Shown here: piece by piece, positions 13,865 to 21,868 of the stretch
Position numbering within the stretch: position 1 is the stretch's first letter
How the letters are laid out: every line of letters starts with the position of its first letter
Source of the DNA: Sulfobacillus thermotolerans
Lineage (GTDB): Bacteria; Bacillota; Sulfobacillia; Sulfobacillales; Sulfobacillaceae
Direction of reading: 5' to 3'
Assembly (NCBI GenBank): GCA_002951815.1
Contig: CP019454.1
Location: forward strand, 2,852,001 to 2,916,000
Length of the DNA stretch: 64,000 bases
Translations under genes and position numbers: made by a program
The notes under the pieces: generated by a model
What the model was told of the DNA's origin: nothing
Seen by the model: only the letters and a program-made list of their open reading frames with translations
The model's database searches: none

Positions 13865-13903
13865 AAAGCTCGGAAGCCATTGCGGGACAACGACTTTCGA
13901 GCT
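13865..13903 (+). terminator. Weak terminator-like hairpin after the resolvase gene
   Basis: AAGCTCGGAAG can pair with CTTTCGAGCTT (11 bp with one G-T pair) across a long loop, and CTTC follows. There is no T-run, so termination is uncertain. Confidence 0.35.
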
Positions 13904-13974
13904 TCTTCAGAGGTTTTGGTGTTTATGAGGTTTTTTCCGTACCCAAAAGATGTCTTTGTGGTACATCATCTCCC

Positions 13975-14214
13975 TCAACATTCACACTTAGAAACATTCT
14001 TTAAACACTTATCAATACAAGGATCATTACATTCGAATACGCGTTGACATGTTCTTTTGTTCACAAGAACCCGTTTGCCTTGATCTGAACTGCCCCCAAA
14101 TCCACTTGACCTGTTGTCTGGCCGATCATAGCATAAATCCTCTTTATTATAGGACTGACCATCAATTGTTATCGTGGTCTCGTCACATGTAATGTTGTGT
14201 CCACAAATTTGCAT
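13975..14214 (-). CDS. Small Cys-rich protein, unknown
   Basis: This 79-residue protein has nine Cys, most of them in the last 25 residues. GGAGG lies 14 bases before the ATG, rather far. No signal peptide is evident. The Cys spacing could bind metal or, if exported, form disulfides. It is in the minus-strand pair opposite xis-int. No family is recognised. Confidence 0.5.
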   Translation of the reverse strand: MQICGHNITCDETTITIDGQSYNKEDLCYDRPDNRSSGFGGSSDQGKRVLVNKRTCQRVFECNDPCIDKCLKNVSKCEC

Positions 14215-14282
14215 GAACTGTCATGTCACCTCCTTTTCATTACTTAATCGTTATATTACCAGATAATTCTGATAAAATCCAC

Positions 14283-14549
14283 CTATTTTCTAGAGCTGTC
14301 CAATTCTGCCAGTTTCTTTTGCATTTTCTTGATCTCATATTCGGCATAGATCTTTTGCATGGTGCGCAAAAACTCTGCATCATCCCGCATTTTCTCATAA
14401 ATAGCCGTGAGAAAATCTGTGGCATTTTTTTCGAAGTGCTGGCGAATCATATCCCGAAGCCCCGCAGAGGTTTCATTTGTGACACGAAAAGCCAATACTG
14501 CTGTATCGTCATTTTCTGTTTGTTTTTTTCGACGTGGCATGGTCATCAT
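14283..14549 (-). CDS. Small basic/helical protein, possible regulator
   Basis: This 88-residue protein starts at ATG 14549 after AAAAGGAATG; two further Met codons follow within six residues. A basic N-terminus (PRRKKQ) precedes a segment VLAFRVTNETSAGLRDMIRQHF that resembles a ribbon-helix-helix. It ends in a charged coiled-coil-like helix (about 55-88). It diverges from xis across a 166-bp region with repeated TACTATTA motifs. It may be the repressor of the xis-int promoter. Confidence 0.5.
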   Translation of the reverse strand: MMTMPRRKKQTENDDTAVLAFRVTNETSAGLRDMIRQHFEKNATDFLTAIYEKMRDDAEFLRTMQKIYAEYEIKKMQKKLAELDSSRK

Positions 14550-14593
14550 TCCTTTTTTTCAGATTTTTTGCTTGAAGTTTTTTATTTATTACA

Positions 14594-14690
14594 TACTATT
14601 ACTGACTTTAACAGATTTTAATAGTCTTGACAAGTTCTACAACTTTTGTTATATTTTTTGTAGATTTTTTAATACTATCAAGTACTATTA
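14594..14690 (+). promoter_or_regulatory. xis-int promoter with TACTATTA operators
   Basis: A near-canonical promoter, TTGACA (14627-14632), 17 bp, TATATT (14650-14655), lies 60 bp before the xis ATG. TACTATTA occurs at 14594-14601 and 14683-14690, TACTATCA at 14673-14680, and an inverse TAATAGT at 14619-14625 abuts the -35. These half-sites bracket the promoter and are likely operators for Xis or for the divergent small protein. Confidence 0.65.
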
Positions 14691-14715
14691 ATCCCAATGA
14701 AAGGAATCGATTTCT

Positions 14716-14970
14716 ATGAATCAAATAACTCCAATCAATCGCAATGACAAATCCACTTGGCCTGAGATCCTCTCTGTAAAAGACGTGTGCTATATTTTGT
14801 CCACTTCACGAAATACGGTCTACGACCTTATTGCCATAGGGCATCTCCATTCATTACCGAGTATGGGCAAAATTCATCGAATCACCAAAGATTCGTTGCT
14901 AGCCTTTTTACAGGCTAAAAATCCCTATAATCCTCCTGTACCGCTTAAAAAATTCACAGGAGGCCGATAA
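14716..14970 (+). CDS. xis: Excisionase-type (MerR-like) DNA-binding protein
   Basis: This 84-residue protein carries the excisionase-family helix-turn-helix: ILSVKDVCYILSTSRNTVYD followed by a wing and SLLAFLQAKN (about residues 16-70). Upstream is AAAGGA, 9 bases before the ATG. It ends two bases before the integrase start codon, so the two are transcribed together from the promoter at 14627. Xis proteins bend the att DNA and bias the integrase towards excision. Confidence 0.8.
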   Translation: MNQITPINRNDKSTWPEILSVKDVCYILSTSRNTVYDLIAIGHLHSLPSMGKIHRITKDSLLAFLQAKNPYNPPVPLKKFTGGR

Positions 14971-14972
14971 AA

Positions 14973-16154
14973 ATGGCAGATAAAAGAAAAGTCAGCGAAA
15001 CGCATCTGGGAACAGTCCGTGGCATGATTTATGCCACGGACACTCAAAAAAAATGGCTCGTGAAATGGACCTATCACGAAACAGGAAAGAAATGGCCTAT
15101 CCGTGAACAAAAAATCGTGTATGGGCTAAAAATCAACGCTGAACAGTTCCTCGAAAACATCATGAGAGAAATAGACAGTGGCAAGCACACGAAAAAAGCG
15201 CAAAAAATGACCGTGGAACAATGGCTAGAACAATGGCTCGATGCGAAAAAAAATGGGATTTACGGCAAAAGTATCAAAGACAAAACACTTGTGACGTATC
15301 AACAACGTATTCAATACATTTGTAAATTCCTCGGTCAACACACTGTGCAAGACCTCACAACACAAGACGTGCAAAAATTTGTCAATAATGCCATGCGTGA
15401 TAACACCATTTCGCTCCGCACAAAACAGTACACGTTTCGTGTGCTGAAAATGTCCTTGAACGACGCTGAAGCATGGGAAATCATCGGAAGAAACCCTGCC
15501 GCCAAATTAAAAATTGGCCAGAACGCCAGTCCCAAACGCATACCGCTCAACATCGAGCAGCTTCAGCAGGTCATGACACAACTGCAACACGAACAGTATG
15601 GACTCCCCCTTGAGTTCATCGCTGTGACAGGTGTGCGCGTGGGCGAATGTTTAGGACTGACTTGGGATTGTATTGACTTCGAGAAAGGCAATGTGGAAAT
15701 TAAGCAACAACTCACGGAAATTGGCAACAAAATCATTTTGGAACAAACCACAAAAACCGCTTCCAGCCAACGTTTCGTAGCCTTGCCCACAACATTTGTG
15801 GCAAAATTGAAGGCCCATCGTCGCACGCAACTGCAAATGCGGTTGAAAAATCCAAGCGATGCTTGGCAAAACGATTTTGTGTTTGCAACCCAAAATGGAA
15901 CGCCTATCAGCCCGAACAATCTTCGGCGCACATTCCGACGTGTTTTAAAAAAATGTGGATTGCCTCCGTATCATGTTCACGATCTACGACATACCTACGC
16001 CACTTTGCTGTACGATACCACGAAAAATATTAAGCTTGTTTCGGAAATGCTTGGTCATACCTCCACACAAATCACTATTGACACGTATACCCACACCACA
16101 GACCACGCAAAAGAAGAAATCGCCCATATCGTGGACGATCTCTTTTATCAGTGA
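14973..16154 (+). CDS. int: Tyrosine integrase
   Basis: This 393-residue protein has AGGAGG in the last codons of xis. It has an N-terminal arm-binding domain (about 10-75, Trp/Lys-rich), a SAM-like core-binding domain (about 80-180) and a catalytic domain with R222 (TGVRVGE), H336-x-x-R339 (HDLRHTYATLLYD), H362 (LGHTSTQ) and the nucleophile Y372 (TYTH). All catalytic residues are present. It lies 166 bp from the tRNA-Lys gene it uses as attachment site. The 46-bp duplicated tRNA end is the product of its reaction. Confidence 0.95.
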   Translation: MADKRKVSETHLGTVRGMIYATDTQKKWLVKWTYHETGKKWPIREQKIVYGLKINAEQFLENIMREIDSGKHTKKAQKMTVEQWLEQWLDAKKNGIYGKSIKDKTLVTYQQRIQYICKFLGQHTVQDLTTQDVQKFVNNAMRDNTISLRTKQYTFRVLKMSLNDAEAWEIIGRNPAAKLKIGQNASPKRIPLNIEQLQQVMTQLQHEQYGLPLEFIAVTGVRVGECLGLTWDCIDFEKGNVEIKQQLTEIGNKIILEQTTKTASSQRFVALPTTFVAKLKAHRRTQLQMRLKNPSDAWQNDFVFATQNGTPISPNNLRRTFRRVLKKCGLPPYHVHDLRHTYATLLYDTTKNIKLVSEMLGHTSTQITIDTYTHTTDHAKEEIAHIVDDLFYQ

Positions 16155-16171
16155 ATGTGTTCTAGTTCATA

Positions 16172-16209
16172 TCGCCGTGCGGTCACACGGCGAATTTTTA
16201 TTTTTATGA
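16172..16209 (+). terminator. Terminator after int
   Basis: A CGCCGTG/CACGGCG stem of 7 bp with a 6-nt loop is followed by AATTTTTATTTTTAT. It shields the integrase operon from the minus-strand tRNA operon. Confidence 0.8.
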
Positions 16210-16224
16210 TGCGTTTCATTTCTC

Positions 16225-16247
16225 CTGGCAACATTTTGGCAACATCG
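16225..16247 (+). promoter_or_regulatory. Putative integrase arm-type sites, right end
   Basis: Two TGGCAAC repeats 11 bp apart match 21 of 23 bases of 1449-1471 at the other end of the element. They lie between int and the attR core. Confidence 0.6.
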
Positions 16248-16320
16248 AGGAATTTTTACCATTTTATGTTATCGTTGTCTTTTTTGAAGTCTGGAAAACG
16301 TTGATTTTATAAGGTTTTTC

Positions 16321-16396
<76 letters not shown>

Positions 16397-16409
16397 GCAT
16401 TATATGATA

Positions 16410-16486
16410 TGGTAGCGGCGGGTGGACTCGAACCACCGACATCACGGGTATGAACCGTGTGCTCTAACCAACTGAGCTACGCCGCC
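16410..16486 (-). tRNA. tRNA-Met (CAT), elongator
   Basis: The gene is 77 nt with an encoded CCA. The anticodon loop TTCATAC gives CAT. The overall sequence, including a G1-U72 pair, closely follows the Bacillus elongator methionine tRNA. It lies 13 bp from tRNA-Lys. Confidence 0.9.
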
Positions 16487-16487
16487 A

Positions 16488-16564
<77 letters not shown>

Positions 16565-16592
16565 ATATTAAGTCTTCCCACGCACAAATGAT

Positions 16593-16621
16593 AGTATAGG
16601 AGCGTCATGATTATTTGTCAA
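16593..16621 (-). promoter_or_regulatory. tRNA operon promoter
   Basis: On the minus strand TTGACA (plus 16616-16621) and TATACT (plus 16593-16598) are exactly 17 bp apart, 29 bp before tRNA-fMet. It is a near-consensus sigma-A promoter. Confidence 0.9.
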
Positions 16622-16755
16622 GGAGCTTTTCTCGACAACTGACCACTCTTCCAATGACGATACACTTAAACACCGCTGTATTGGTCACCATTTTTTACGC
16701 GGTGTGATACACTATGTCATATCAACTACCGGACAGTGCACAAGGAGGCGCAGCG

Positions 16756-16971
16756 ATGGCGCGTAAAACAAGACTGGGTGGTTACGACATTAGTATTGAA
16801 AAAAACCAAGAAGGTATTCATCTTGCTGTCAAACCCACTCCGGGCCATGCCCAAGCACAGGCTGAAGTCTTCCAAATGTTTGACCAGTTTCGCAATACAG
16901 CCCGACAAGCAGGAGTAGGGGGCGCAGAAATTTTCGCCTACTGGCTCAAGAAACAGTTGCGGATAAAGTAA
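16756..16971 (+). CDS. Hypothetical 71-aa protein
   Basis: The ATG at 16756 is chosen because CAAGGAGG lies 8 bases upstream. An ORF start at 16714 has no such site. The short basic protein begins MARKTRLGGYDISIEKNQEG and has an amphipathic C-terminal helix. No family is recognised. A strong terminator follows directly, so it is a single-gene transcript. Confidence 0.6.
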   Translation: MARKTRLGGYDISIEKNQEGIHLAVKPTPGHAQAQAEVFQMFDQFRNTARQAGVGGAEIFAYWLKKQLRIK

Positions 16972-16987
16972 CATTTTTTTCCATAAA

Positions 16988-17033
16988 TACCACGATCTTG
17001 AATATCTTAAAGATCGTGGTATAATTTTTTTAT
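16988..17033 (+). terminator. Strong terminator
   Basis: A perfect 12-bp stem TACCACGATCTT/AAGATCGTGGTA is followed by TAATTTTTTTATT. It separates the 71-aa gene from the Spo0E-like gene. Confidence 0.9.
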
Positions 17034-17057
17034 TCAAATCCACAAAGGGAGGGCATC

Positions 17058-17255
17058 ATGAGCCCACTTAAGAGTGTTGCGGAATATCACCGTGCCATTG
17101 AACGCATTCGCATTCTGCAAGGAGTGCTCGATACTTTAGCTAAAATGAAGGGGAACATGGATCCCGACGTTCTCGCTGTGAGTCAAGAGATCGATTTGTA
17201 CATTGTACGAGTGCAACAGTATTGGCAATCGCAATGCCAAAAAGGTGCTATGTAA
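17058..17255 (+). CDS. Spo0E-like aspartyl-phosphate phosphatase
   Basis: This 65-residue protein has AAAGGGAGGGC 6 bases before its ATG. It is two helices, the second carrying the family signature S-x-x-(L/I)-D as LAVSQEIDLYI (about 40-50). Spo0E-type proteins remove phosphate from Spo0A~P and delay sporulation. The gene converges on a second Spo0E-like gene and overlaps it by 8 bases. The assignment rests on size and the SQEID motif. Confidence 0.65.
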   Translation: MSPLKSVAEYHRAIERIRILQGVLDTLAKMKGNMDPDVLAVSQEIDLYIVRVQQYWQSQCQKGAM

Positions 17256-17442
17256 TAGCATCCGATATGTCGGAGACTACACCTTGGCTTCGTAGATAGT
17301 GGACAAATAGTGCATCTAACTCGTGGCTTACAGCCGCTAAGGTGTCGTCTGACAAATCATTAGTCACTGCATAGATACGATCAAGTTCATTTTGTAGTTG
17401 CCGTATGGTTTCTAACATGGTGTTTGCATGGGAATTTGCCAT
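17248..17442 (-). CDS. Second Spo0E-like phosphatase
   Basis: This 64-residue protein has GGGGAG 11 bases before its ATG. The signature LAAVSHELDALFVHYL (about 36-51) matches the Spo0E S-x-x-L-D motif better than its neighbour does. It is tail-to-tail with the plus-strand paralogue, and the last 8 bases are shared. The convergent overlap could make their expression mutually inhibitory. Confidence 0.65.
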   Translation of the reverse strand: MANSHANTMLETIRQLQNELDRIYAVTNDLSDDTLAAVSHELDALFVHYLRSQGVVSDISDAIT

Positions 17443-17605
17443 TCTTTTTTTCTCCCCTTCTACAGTATGTCGGATAAAGAATGTGCCTAGACATTTCTAC
17501 ATTTTTTCCAAAAAATCCTTCCTCTTTTTGCAAAAACCGCAAAGAATTTTCGCTAAACCCGCCCTATTTTTCGTACTTTCGACAATCGTCTCGTACAATA
17601 AAAAT

Positions 17606-17998
17606 ATGGAAGCACAAAAAGTGTCGACGCGCTTGGCCCATACGACCTCTAGCTTGTCATCGCCACCCACTGCCCGTCAGCCGAAAGTTGATCTGACCAA
17701 GCAGTGGGAACGACTCGACCAACAAGAACATCGTGTGCTCACGCGCATGACACTGGAAGCCGTAGACGCTTATACGCGGACGGTTAAAGAGATGTTGCGC
17801 GGGGCGCTGGACGAGCAGCAAACGGAAATCGGAGGATATTTCTCTCCATCTGGGGGGTTTCGCTATATGGTCCGGATCAAATCGGTATCTACGGAACTGG
17901 AAAATCTGCGTCAGGCCATCCTTCATCACTCCCCCGCTAGTGTGGTCATGCAGCGGATGGATCTGATTCGCGGATTACTTTGTGATATTTTGCTATAG
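17606..17998 (+). CDS. yaaR: YaaR-family (DUF327) protein
   Basis: The start ATG at 17606 (130 aa) follows a TACAAT box by only 6 bases, so the mRNA may be leaderless; a longer frame to 17405 overlaps the opposite gene. The C-terminal half matches the YaaR pattern: a helix with EAVDAYTRTVKEMLRGAL, then RIKSVSTELENLRQAIL and MDLIRGLLCDILL. YaaR-like genes often lie beside flagellar genes in Clostridia and relatives. The molecular role is unknown. It is first in a plus-strand flagellar run. Confidence 0.65.
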   Translation: MEAQKVSTRLAHTTSSLSSPPTARQPKVDLTKQWERLDQQEHRVLTRMTLEAVDAYTRTVKEMLRGALDEQQTEIGGYFSPSGGFRYMVRIKSVSTELENLRQAILHHSPASVVMQRMDLIRGLLCDILL

Positions 17999-18020
17999 CG
18001 CACAGACCAAAGGAGAACTC

Positions 18021-18350
18021 ATGACTGTTTTTGAAACTATCATGGATGCCTTAACACAACTCGAGGAATTGACCGAACGAAAAATTGAAGCGGCCACCCA
18101 GAGAAATTCGACGGTGCTCTTGCAATTGCTTCAATCGGAATTGGATCCACTAACTCAAGTCAATCGGTATCTTTTTGACATTGCTCGCCTCACTGACGAA
18201 GAGCGAGACGTCTTGCGCCGTCATGCGGAACATTGGCAAGCACGATCCCAGCTTTTAAGTACGGTGCTACAAAGCCAATTAGGCTACTGTGATTTTGTCC
18301 TCACTCTACTCGGGCAGTCACAGCAACCATCCGTCAATGTTAATTTTTAG
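18021..18350 (+). CDS. flgN: FlgN-like chaperone for hook-filament junction proteins
   Basis: The ATG at 18021 (109 aa) has AAAGGAG 6 bases upstream. It is an all-helical protein with a Leu/Gln-rich first helix (FETIMDALTQLEELTERKIEAA) and a later AEHWQARSQLLSTVLQSQLGY. It lies just before flgK and flgL, the usual place of flgN. FlgN keeps FlgK and FlgL unfolded for export. The call rests on fold pattern and position. Confidence 0.65.
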   Translation: MTVFETIMDALTQLEELTERKIEAATQRNSTVLLQLLQSELDPLTQVNRYLFDIARLTDEERDVLRRHAEHWQARSQLLSTVLQSQLGYCDFVLTLLGQSQQPSVNVNF

Positions 18351-18376
18351 GACATTTCGTGAAGGAAGGTGATCGC

Positions 18377-19816
18377 ATGTCATTTATGATGTTGAATATT
18401 GCAGGCCGCAGCCTCTCTGCCCAGCAATTAGCGATGGAAGTAACCGGAAATAACCTGGCCAACGCCACGACCACCGGCTATCACAATGAAATAGCGAATC
18501 TCGTCGAAACACCACCTATCCCATCGTCTCAGCTCAATGGCTCCTTGCAAGGGCAAGGCGTCAGTGTCGATGCCATTACGCGGGCATCTAATGCGTTCTT
18601 GGCTCGCAGTGTACGGACCCAACTCGGAACTACCGGCTATTGGCAGAGCATGAACACCAGTTTGTCTCAAATCCAAAATGTCTTTCAAGAGCCTTCCGCC
18701 AGTGGGTTGTCTGAGGCGATGGGAGCCTTTTTTAATGCATGGCTGACGTTATCCCAGACCCCTTCAAGTTTGTCAGCGCGCCAAGCCGTCATTGACCAAG
18801 GAAAAAATTTAGCCAGTACGTTTAATAGCATGGCCAATCAAATCACCGGCGAAATACAAAATATCAATCAGAGCGTCGTCAATACGGTCCAAAAGATTAA
18901 TACCATTACCAGTCAAATCGCCCAACTGAATCAACAGATCAGCGCCGTCACGGGCGCAGGCGGATCGGCCAATACGCTTTTGGATCAACGCGGCACATTA
19001 ATGAACCAACTAAGCCAATTGGTCAATATCTCTTATACCGTGAATCCGGACCAAAGTGTCAATATCTATTTGGGCAGCAATGCCTTAGTCATCAATCAAA
19101 CGGCCCATAGCCTCATGACCAGTGCTCCGACCACAGCCAATAGCGTCGACCAAATAGCTTTTCATGATAATCCGTCACAAACCCTCAATGCCTCGAATGG
19201 GTTGCAAAATGGAGAATTGGCTGGCCTTTTAACGGCGGGGAATCAAAATTTACCTGGATATCTCACCTCTCTTGATGCCCTGGCTGGGGATCTCGCGTCT
19301 GCGGTCAATGCGCAACAAGAGGCCGGATACACGTTAAATAGCGCCACTAACGGTCCCATTTTCTTTACGTCCTCCTTGTCCTCGACAGCTCCCGTGACGG
19401 CGTCAACAATTCAAGTCTCTTCAACCTTGACATCACAAGACGTCGCTGCCGCACAAAACCCTAACGCCCCAGGCGATGGCAGCAACGCCTTGACTATTGC
19501 CAATATGATCTATCAACCCGAAATATCCCCCACTACAGGGACTTTAGACCCCACGTCAACGGGCGTTACGTTCAATCAGTTTTATACCAATTTAGTCGGG
19601 CAAGTGGGCAATGATGGTCAACAAGCCAGTAACCAATTCACAAGCGCCCAAAACACCTTGAACTCTTTGCAAAATGCTCAAGAGAGTGCCACCGGCGTCG
19701 ATGTCAACGAACAATCGGCACAACTCATTCAAGAACAGCAAAGTTACCAAGCCGCCACGCAATTGGTCAGTGTGGAACAGTCCACCATGGCCAGTTTGTT
19801 GGCCGCCGTCAGCTAA
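18377..19816 (+). CDS. flgK: Flagellar hook-associated protein 1
   Basis: The ATG at 18377 (479 aa) has AAGGAAGGTG 6 bases before it; a GTG at 18359 is less likely. The N-terminus MSFMMLNIAGRSLSAQQLAM with NNLANATTTGYHNE is the flagellar rod/hook signature, and the C-terminus QQSYQAATQLVSVEQSTMAS is the FlgK coiled-coil end. FlgK joins hook to filament. The next gene is flgL, 48 bp downstream. Confidence 0.93.
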   Translation: MSFMMLNIAGRSLSAQQLAMEVTGNNLANATTTGYHNEIANLVETPPIPSSQLNGSLQGQGVSVDAITRASNAFLARSVRTQLGTTGYWQSMNTSLSQIQNVFQEPSASGLSEAMGAFFNAWLTLSQTPSSLSARQAVIDQGKNLASTFNSMANQITGEIQNINQSVVNTVQKINTITSQIAQLNQQISAVTGAGGSANTLLDQRGTLMNQLSQLVNISYTVNPDQSVNIYLGSNALVINQTAHSLMTSAPTTANSVDQIAFHDNPSQTLNASNGLQNGELAGLLTAGNQNLPGYLTSLDALAGDLASAVNAQQEAGYTLNSATNGPIFFTSSLSSTAPVTASTIQVSSTLTSQDVAAAQNPNAPGDGSNALTIANMIYQPEISPTTGTLDPTSTGVTFNQFYTNLVGQVGNDGQQASNQFTSAQNTLNSLQNAQESATGVDVNEQSAQLIQEQQSYQAATQLVSVEQSTMASLLAAVS

Positions 19817-19864
19817 TCCTATCTCAGGCCAATGGGCCTTCATTCAATTCGTAGGAGGATCGCT

Positions 19865-20761
19865 ATGCAGATTACACCCCTTACCATTCGCAATAATCTT
19901 TTGGCCAACATGCAAACCCAATACCAAACCATTAATCAATTGCAAGAAGAAGCGTCGACCGGACAGAGCTTTCAAGTCCCATCGGACAATCCCGAAGCGG
20001 TTACGAGCACGATGAGCCTGAGTGCGGCCCTAACCGAAACCACGGCATATCAAAATTCGGCAACGGCCGCTCAAAATGTCCTAAACGTCACCAGTGGTGC
20101 ATTACAAAACATGCAACAACTCTGGCAAAAAATGATATCGGTTACGGTCCAAGCATCAAGCAATGCGCTGACGCCAACCGACCGTCAGGCCCTAGCCCAA
20201 GAAGTGGAACAGGCCCAAACCTCGCTCGGACAATTGCTCAATACCCGTTATGAAGGATCTTACATTTTCAACGGCTATAACCAAGACACGCCGCCGGTGA
20301 CCGCCTCTGGCGTCAGTCTACCGACCAGCACTCAGTCGAGCATCTATCAAATTGGTCAAAATGCTCAAGTCACCATCAATCTCACAGGTATGGAAAATGC
20401 GGGGCAACCCAGCGGCACAAACTACCTTGCTACCGTATATAACGACTTAAGCCAACTCGCCACGGCTGTAACCACGGGCGCCTCGGCCAGCCAAGCGATG
20501 CTTGGCACACTTCAAACCGATGAGGGCTACTTATCCACAGCACAGAGTATTGTGGGAGGCCGCATGCAGCGAGTGACCCAAGCTCAAACGCAGTTGACCA
20601 CATTGGCCCAGAACCTTAATCAAACCATAGCGCAAGTATCTGGTGCCAACATGACAGCCGTTACGGTACAGCTGACGCAAGAAGAACAGGCCTACCAAGC
20701 CGCCTTACAAAGTGGTGCCCAAATTCTCTCCATATCTTTACTCAATTACATTCATCCATAG
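19865..20761 (+). CDS. flgL: Flagellar hook-associated protein 3
   Basis: The ATG at 19865 (298 aa) has AGGAGG 6 bases upstream. The flagellin-like N-terminus MQITPLTIRNNLLANMQTQ and the EASTGQSFQVPSDNPEAV segment (FlgL signature with conserved PSDNP) are clear. The end LTQEEQAYQAALQSGAQI is the matching C-terminal helix. It is the second junction protein between FlgK and the filament. Confidence 0.93.
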   Translation: MQITPLTIRNNLLANMQTQYQTINQLQEEASTGQSFQVPSDNPEAVTSTMSLSAALTETTAYQNSATAAQNVLNVTSGALQNMQQLWQKMISVTVQASSNALTPTDRQALAQEVEQAQTSLGQLLNTRYEGSYIFNGYNQDTPPVTASGVSLPTSTQSSIYQIGQNAQVTINLTGMENAGQPSGTNYLATVYNDLSQLATAVTTGASASQAMLGTLQTDEGYLSTAQSIVGGRMQRVTQAQTQLTTLAQNLNQTIAQVSGANMTAVTVQLTQEEQAYQAALQSGAQILSISLLNYIHP

Positions 20762-20804
20762 AGGCCGCCATAGCGGGATATCATGCAAGGGAGAGATTGA
20801 TAGG

Positions 20805-21272
20805 ATGATGACGCAAAATACCATTCGGACCCGTTTTCATGGGGAAATCACCATTGTCGACCACGATATTCTGGTCATGGATTATCCCATTTTAGGGTTT
20901 GCGAATCACAAGGAATTTATTTTACTCCCACACCGCAGCGACAGCCCATTTTTATATTTACAGTCCATCACTGATCCCACTCTCGCCTTTATTGTCATTG
21001 ATCCGTATACCTTTGATGCGACATATACGGTGCCCGCGAATGAATTGCCGGACTTGGGGAATCAGGAGACGTGGGCGATTTTATGCATTTGTACGGTCAC
21101 ACACTCCGCAACCGGCGCTCTAAGAGCCACGGTCAACCTCAAAAGTCCGCTAATCATTAACCGGGAGACGCGGCATGGCGGCCAATTTGTGTTATCCTTA
21201 CCCTATTCATATCAATATCCCTTAATAGGGGAGGACACCACAAATGCTGGTACTGAGCCGGAAAACCGATGA
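20805..21272 (+). CDS. fliW: Flagellar assembly factor FliW
   Basis: The ATG at 20805 (155 aa) follows GGGAGAG. The pattern is that of FliW: IRTRFHGEITIVDHDILVMDYPILGF near the start, then PFLYLQSITDPTLAFIVIDP and TVNLKSPLIINRETRHGGQFVL. FliW binds and inhibits CsrA, and flagellin displaces it. The gene overlaps csrA by 29 bases, so the antagonists are made together. Confidence 0.92.
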   Translation: MMTQNTIRTRFHGEITIVDHDILVMDYPILGFANHKEFILLPHRSDSPFLYLQSITDPTLAFIVIDPYTFDATYTVPANELPDLGNQETWAILCICTVTHSATGALRATVNLKSPLIINRETRHGGQFVLSLPYSYQYPLIGEDTTNAGTEPENR

Positions 21273-21507
21273 AGCTCTAATTATTGGCGAAGGCGAAATC
21301 CGCATCGTCATCTTAGGTGTGCAAGGCGATCAAGTCAAACTGGGCATTGAAGCTCCTCGCGCCGTCAGTGTCATGCGCGAAGAGCTTTTTCGTGCCCAGA
21401 AAGAAAATGCGCTGGCGGCTCACTCGGTGTCCCCAGATGACCTTAGTGATTTGAAGGCCCCGGCTCCGGTCCCGCCATCTCCTTCACCGAAGCCAAAATC
21501 TCCGTAA
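21244..21507 (+). CDS. csrA: Carbon storage regulator CsrA
   Basis: This 87-residue protein begins with the canonical MLVLSRKTDEALIIGEGEI and has VKLGIEAPRAVSVMREEL. GGGGAGG lies about 10 bases upstream, inside fliW. It binds GGA motifs in mRNA leaders and, in Bacillus, represses flagellin translation. It has a Pro/Ala-rich C-terminal tail of about 25 residues beyond the usual core. Its 3' end overlaps the convergent fliN-like gene by 65 bases. Confidence 0.95.
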   Translation: MLVLSRKTDEALIIGEGEIRIVILGVQGDQVKLGIEAPRAVSVMREELFRAQKENALAAHSVSPDDLSDLKAPAPVPPSPSPKPKSP

Positions 21508-21868
21508 TCTTAACCCCAAACTGTTCCCCCACAATCACCACCTCACCACGTGCCACAATGCGGCCGTTCAGAAAAACATCAACAGGTTCTCCGTAGGCTC
21601 GGTCAAGTTCCACCACGGACCCCGGTCCCATTTCTAGGACATCATGCACTGCTAATGCGCTTGTCCCCAAAACAACCTCGACGTCCATCGGTACATCCCA
21701 GAGAAAATCTACGCCCGCCGTTTGCCCAGGCCGCGGCACCGCGGGGCCGGTTAATTCGGCAAACTCTACGGGACGTGCTTCAATCTCTTCGGCACCGGAC
21801 GTATCAGACAACCCTTGCGTCAGCGCTGCCAGCTCCTCAGGCGTTAACCGACTATTGTTTTCCGCCAT
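21443..21868 (-). CDS. fliN: Flagellar switch protein FliN (first copy)
   Basis: The ATG at 21868 (141 aa) is supported by AAGGAGG 6 bases upstream. The N-terminal 50 residues (LTPEELAALTQGL) are followed by the SpoA/FliN domain: VPMDVEVVLGTSALAVHDVL, GSVVELDRAYGEPVDVFLNG, then RGEVVIVGEQFGVKITEI. It forms the lower C-ring with FliM, whose gene overlaps its start by 17 bases. A second FliN-like gene lies at 54412. Confidence 0.88.
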   Translation of the reverse strand: MAENNSRLTPEELAALTQGLSDTSGAEEIEARPVEFAELTGPAVPRPGQTAGVDFLWDVPMDVEVVLGTSALAVHDVLEMGPGSVVELDRAYGEPVDVFLNGRIVARGEVVIVGEQFGVKITEILASVKEMAGPEPGPSNH

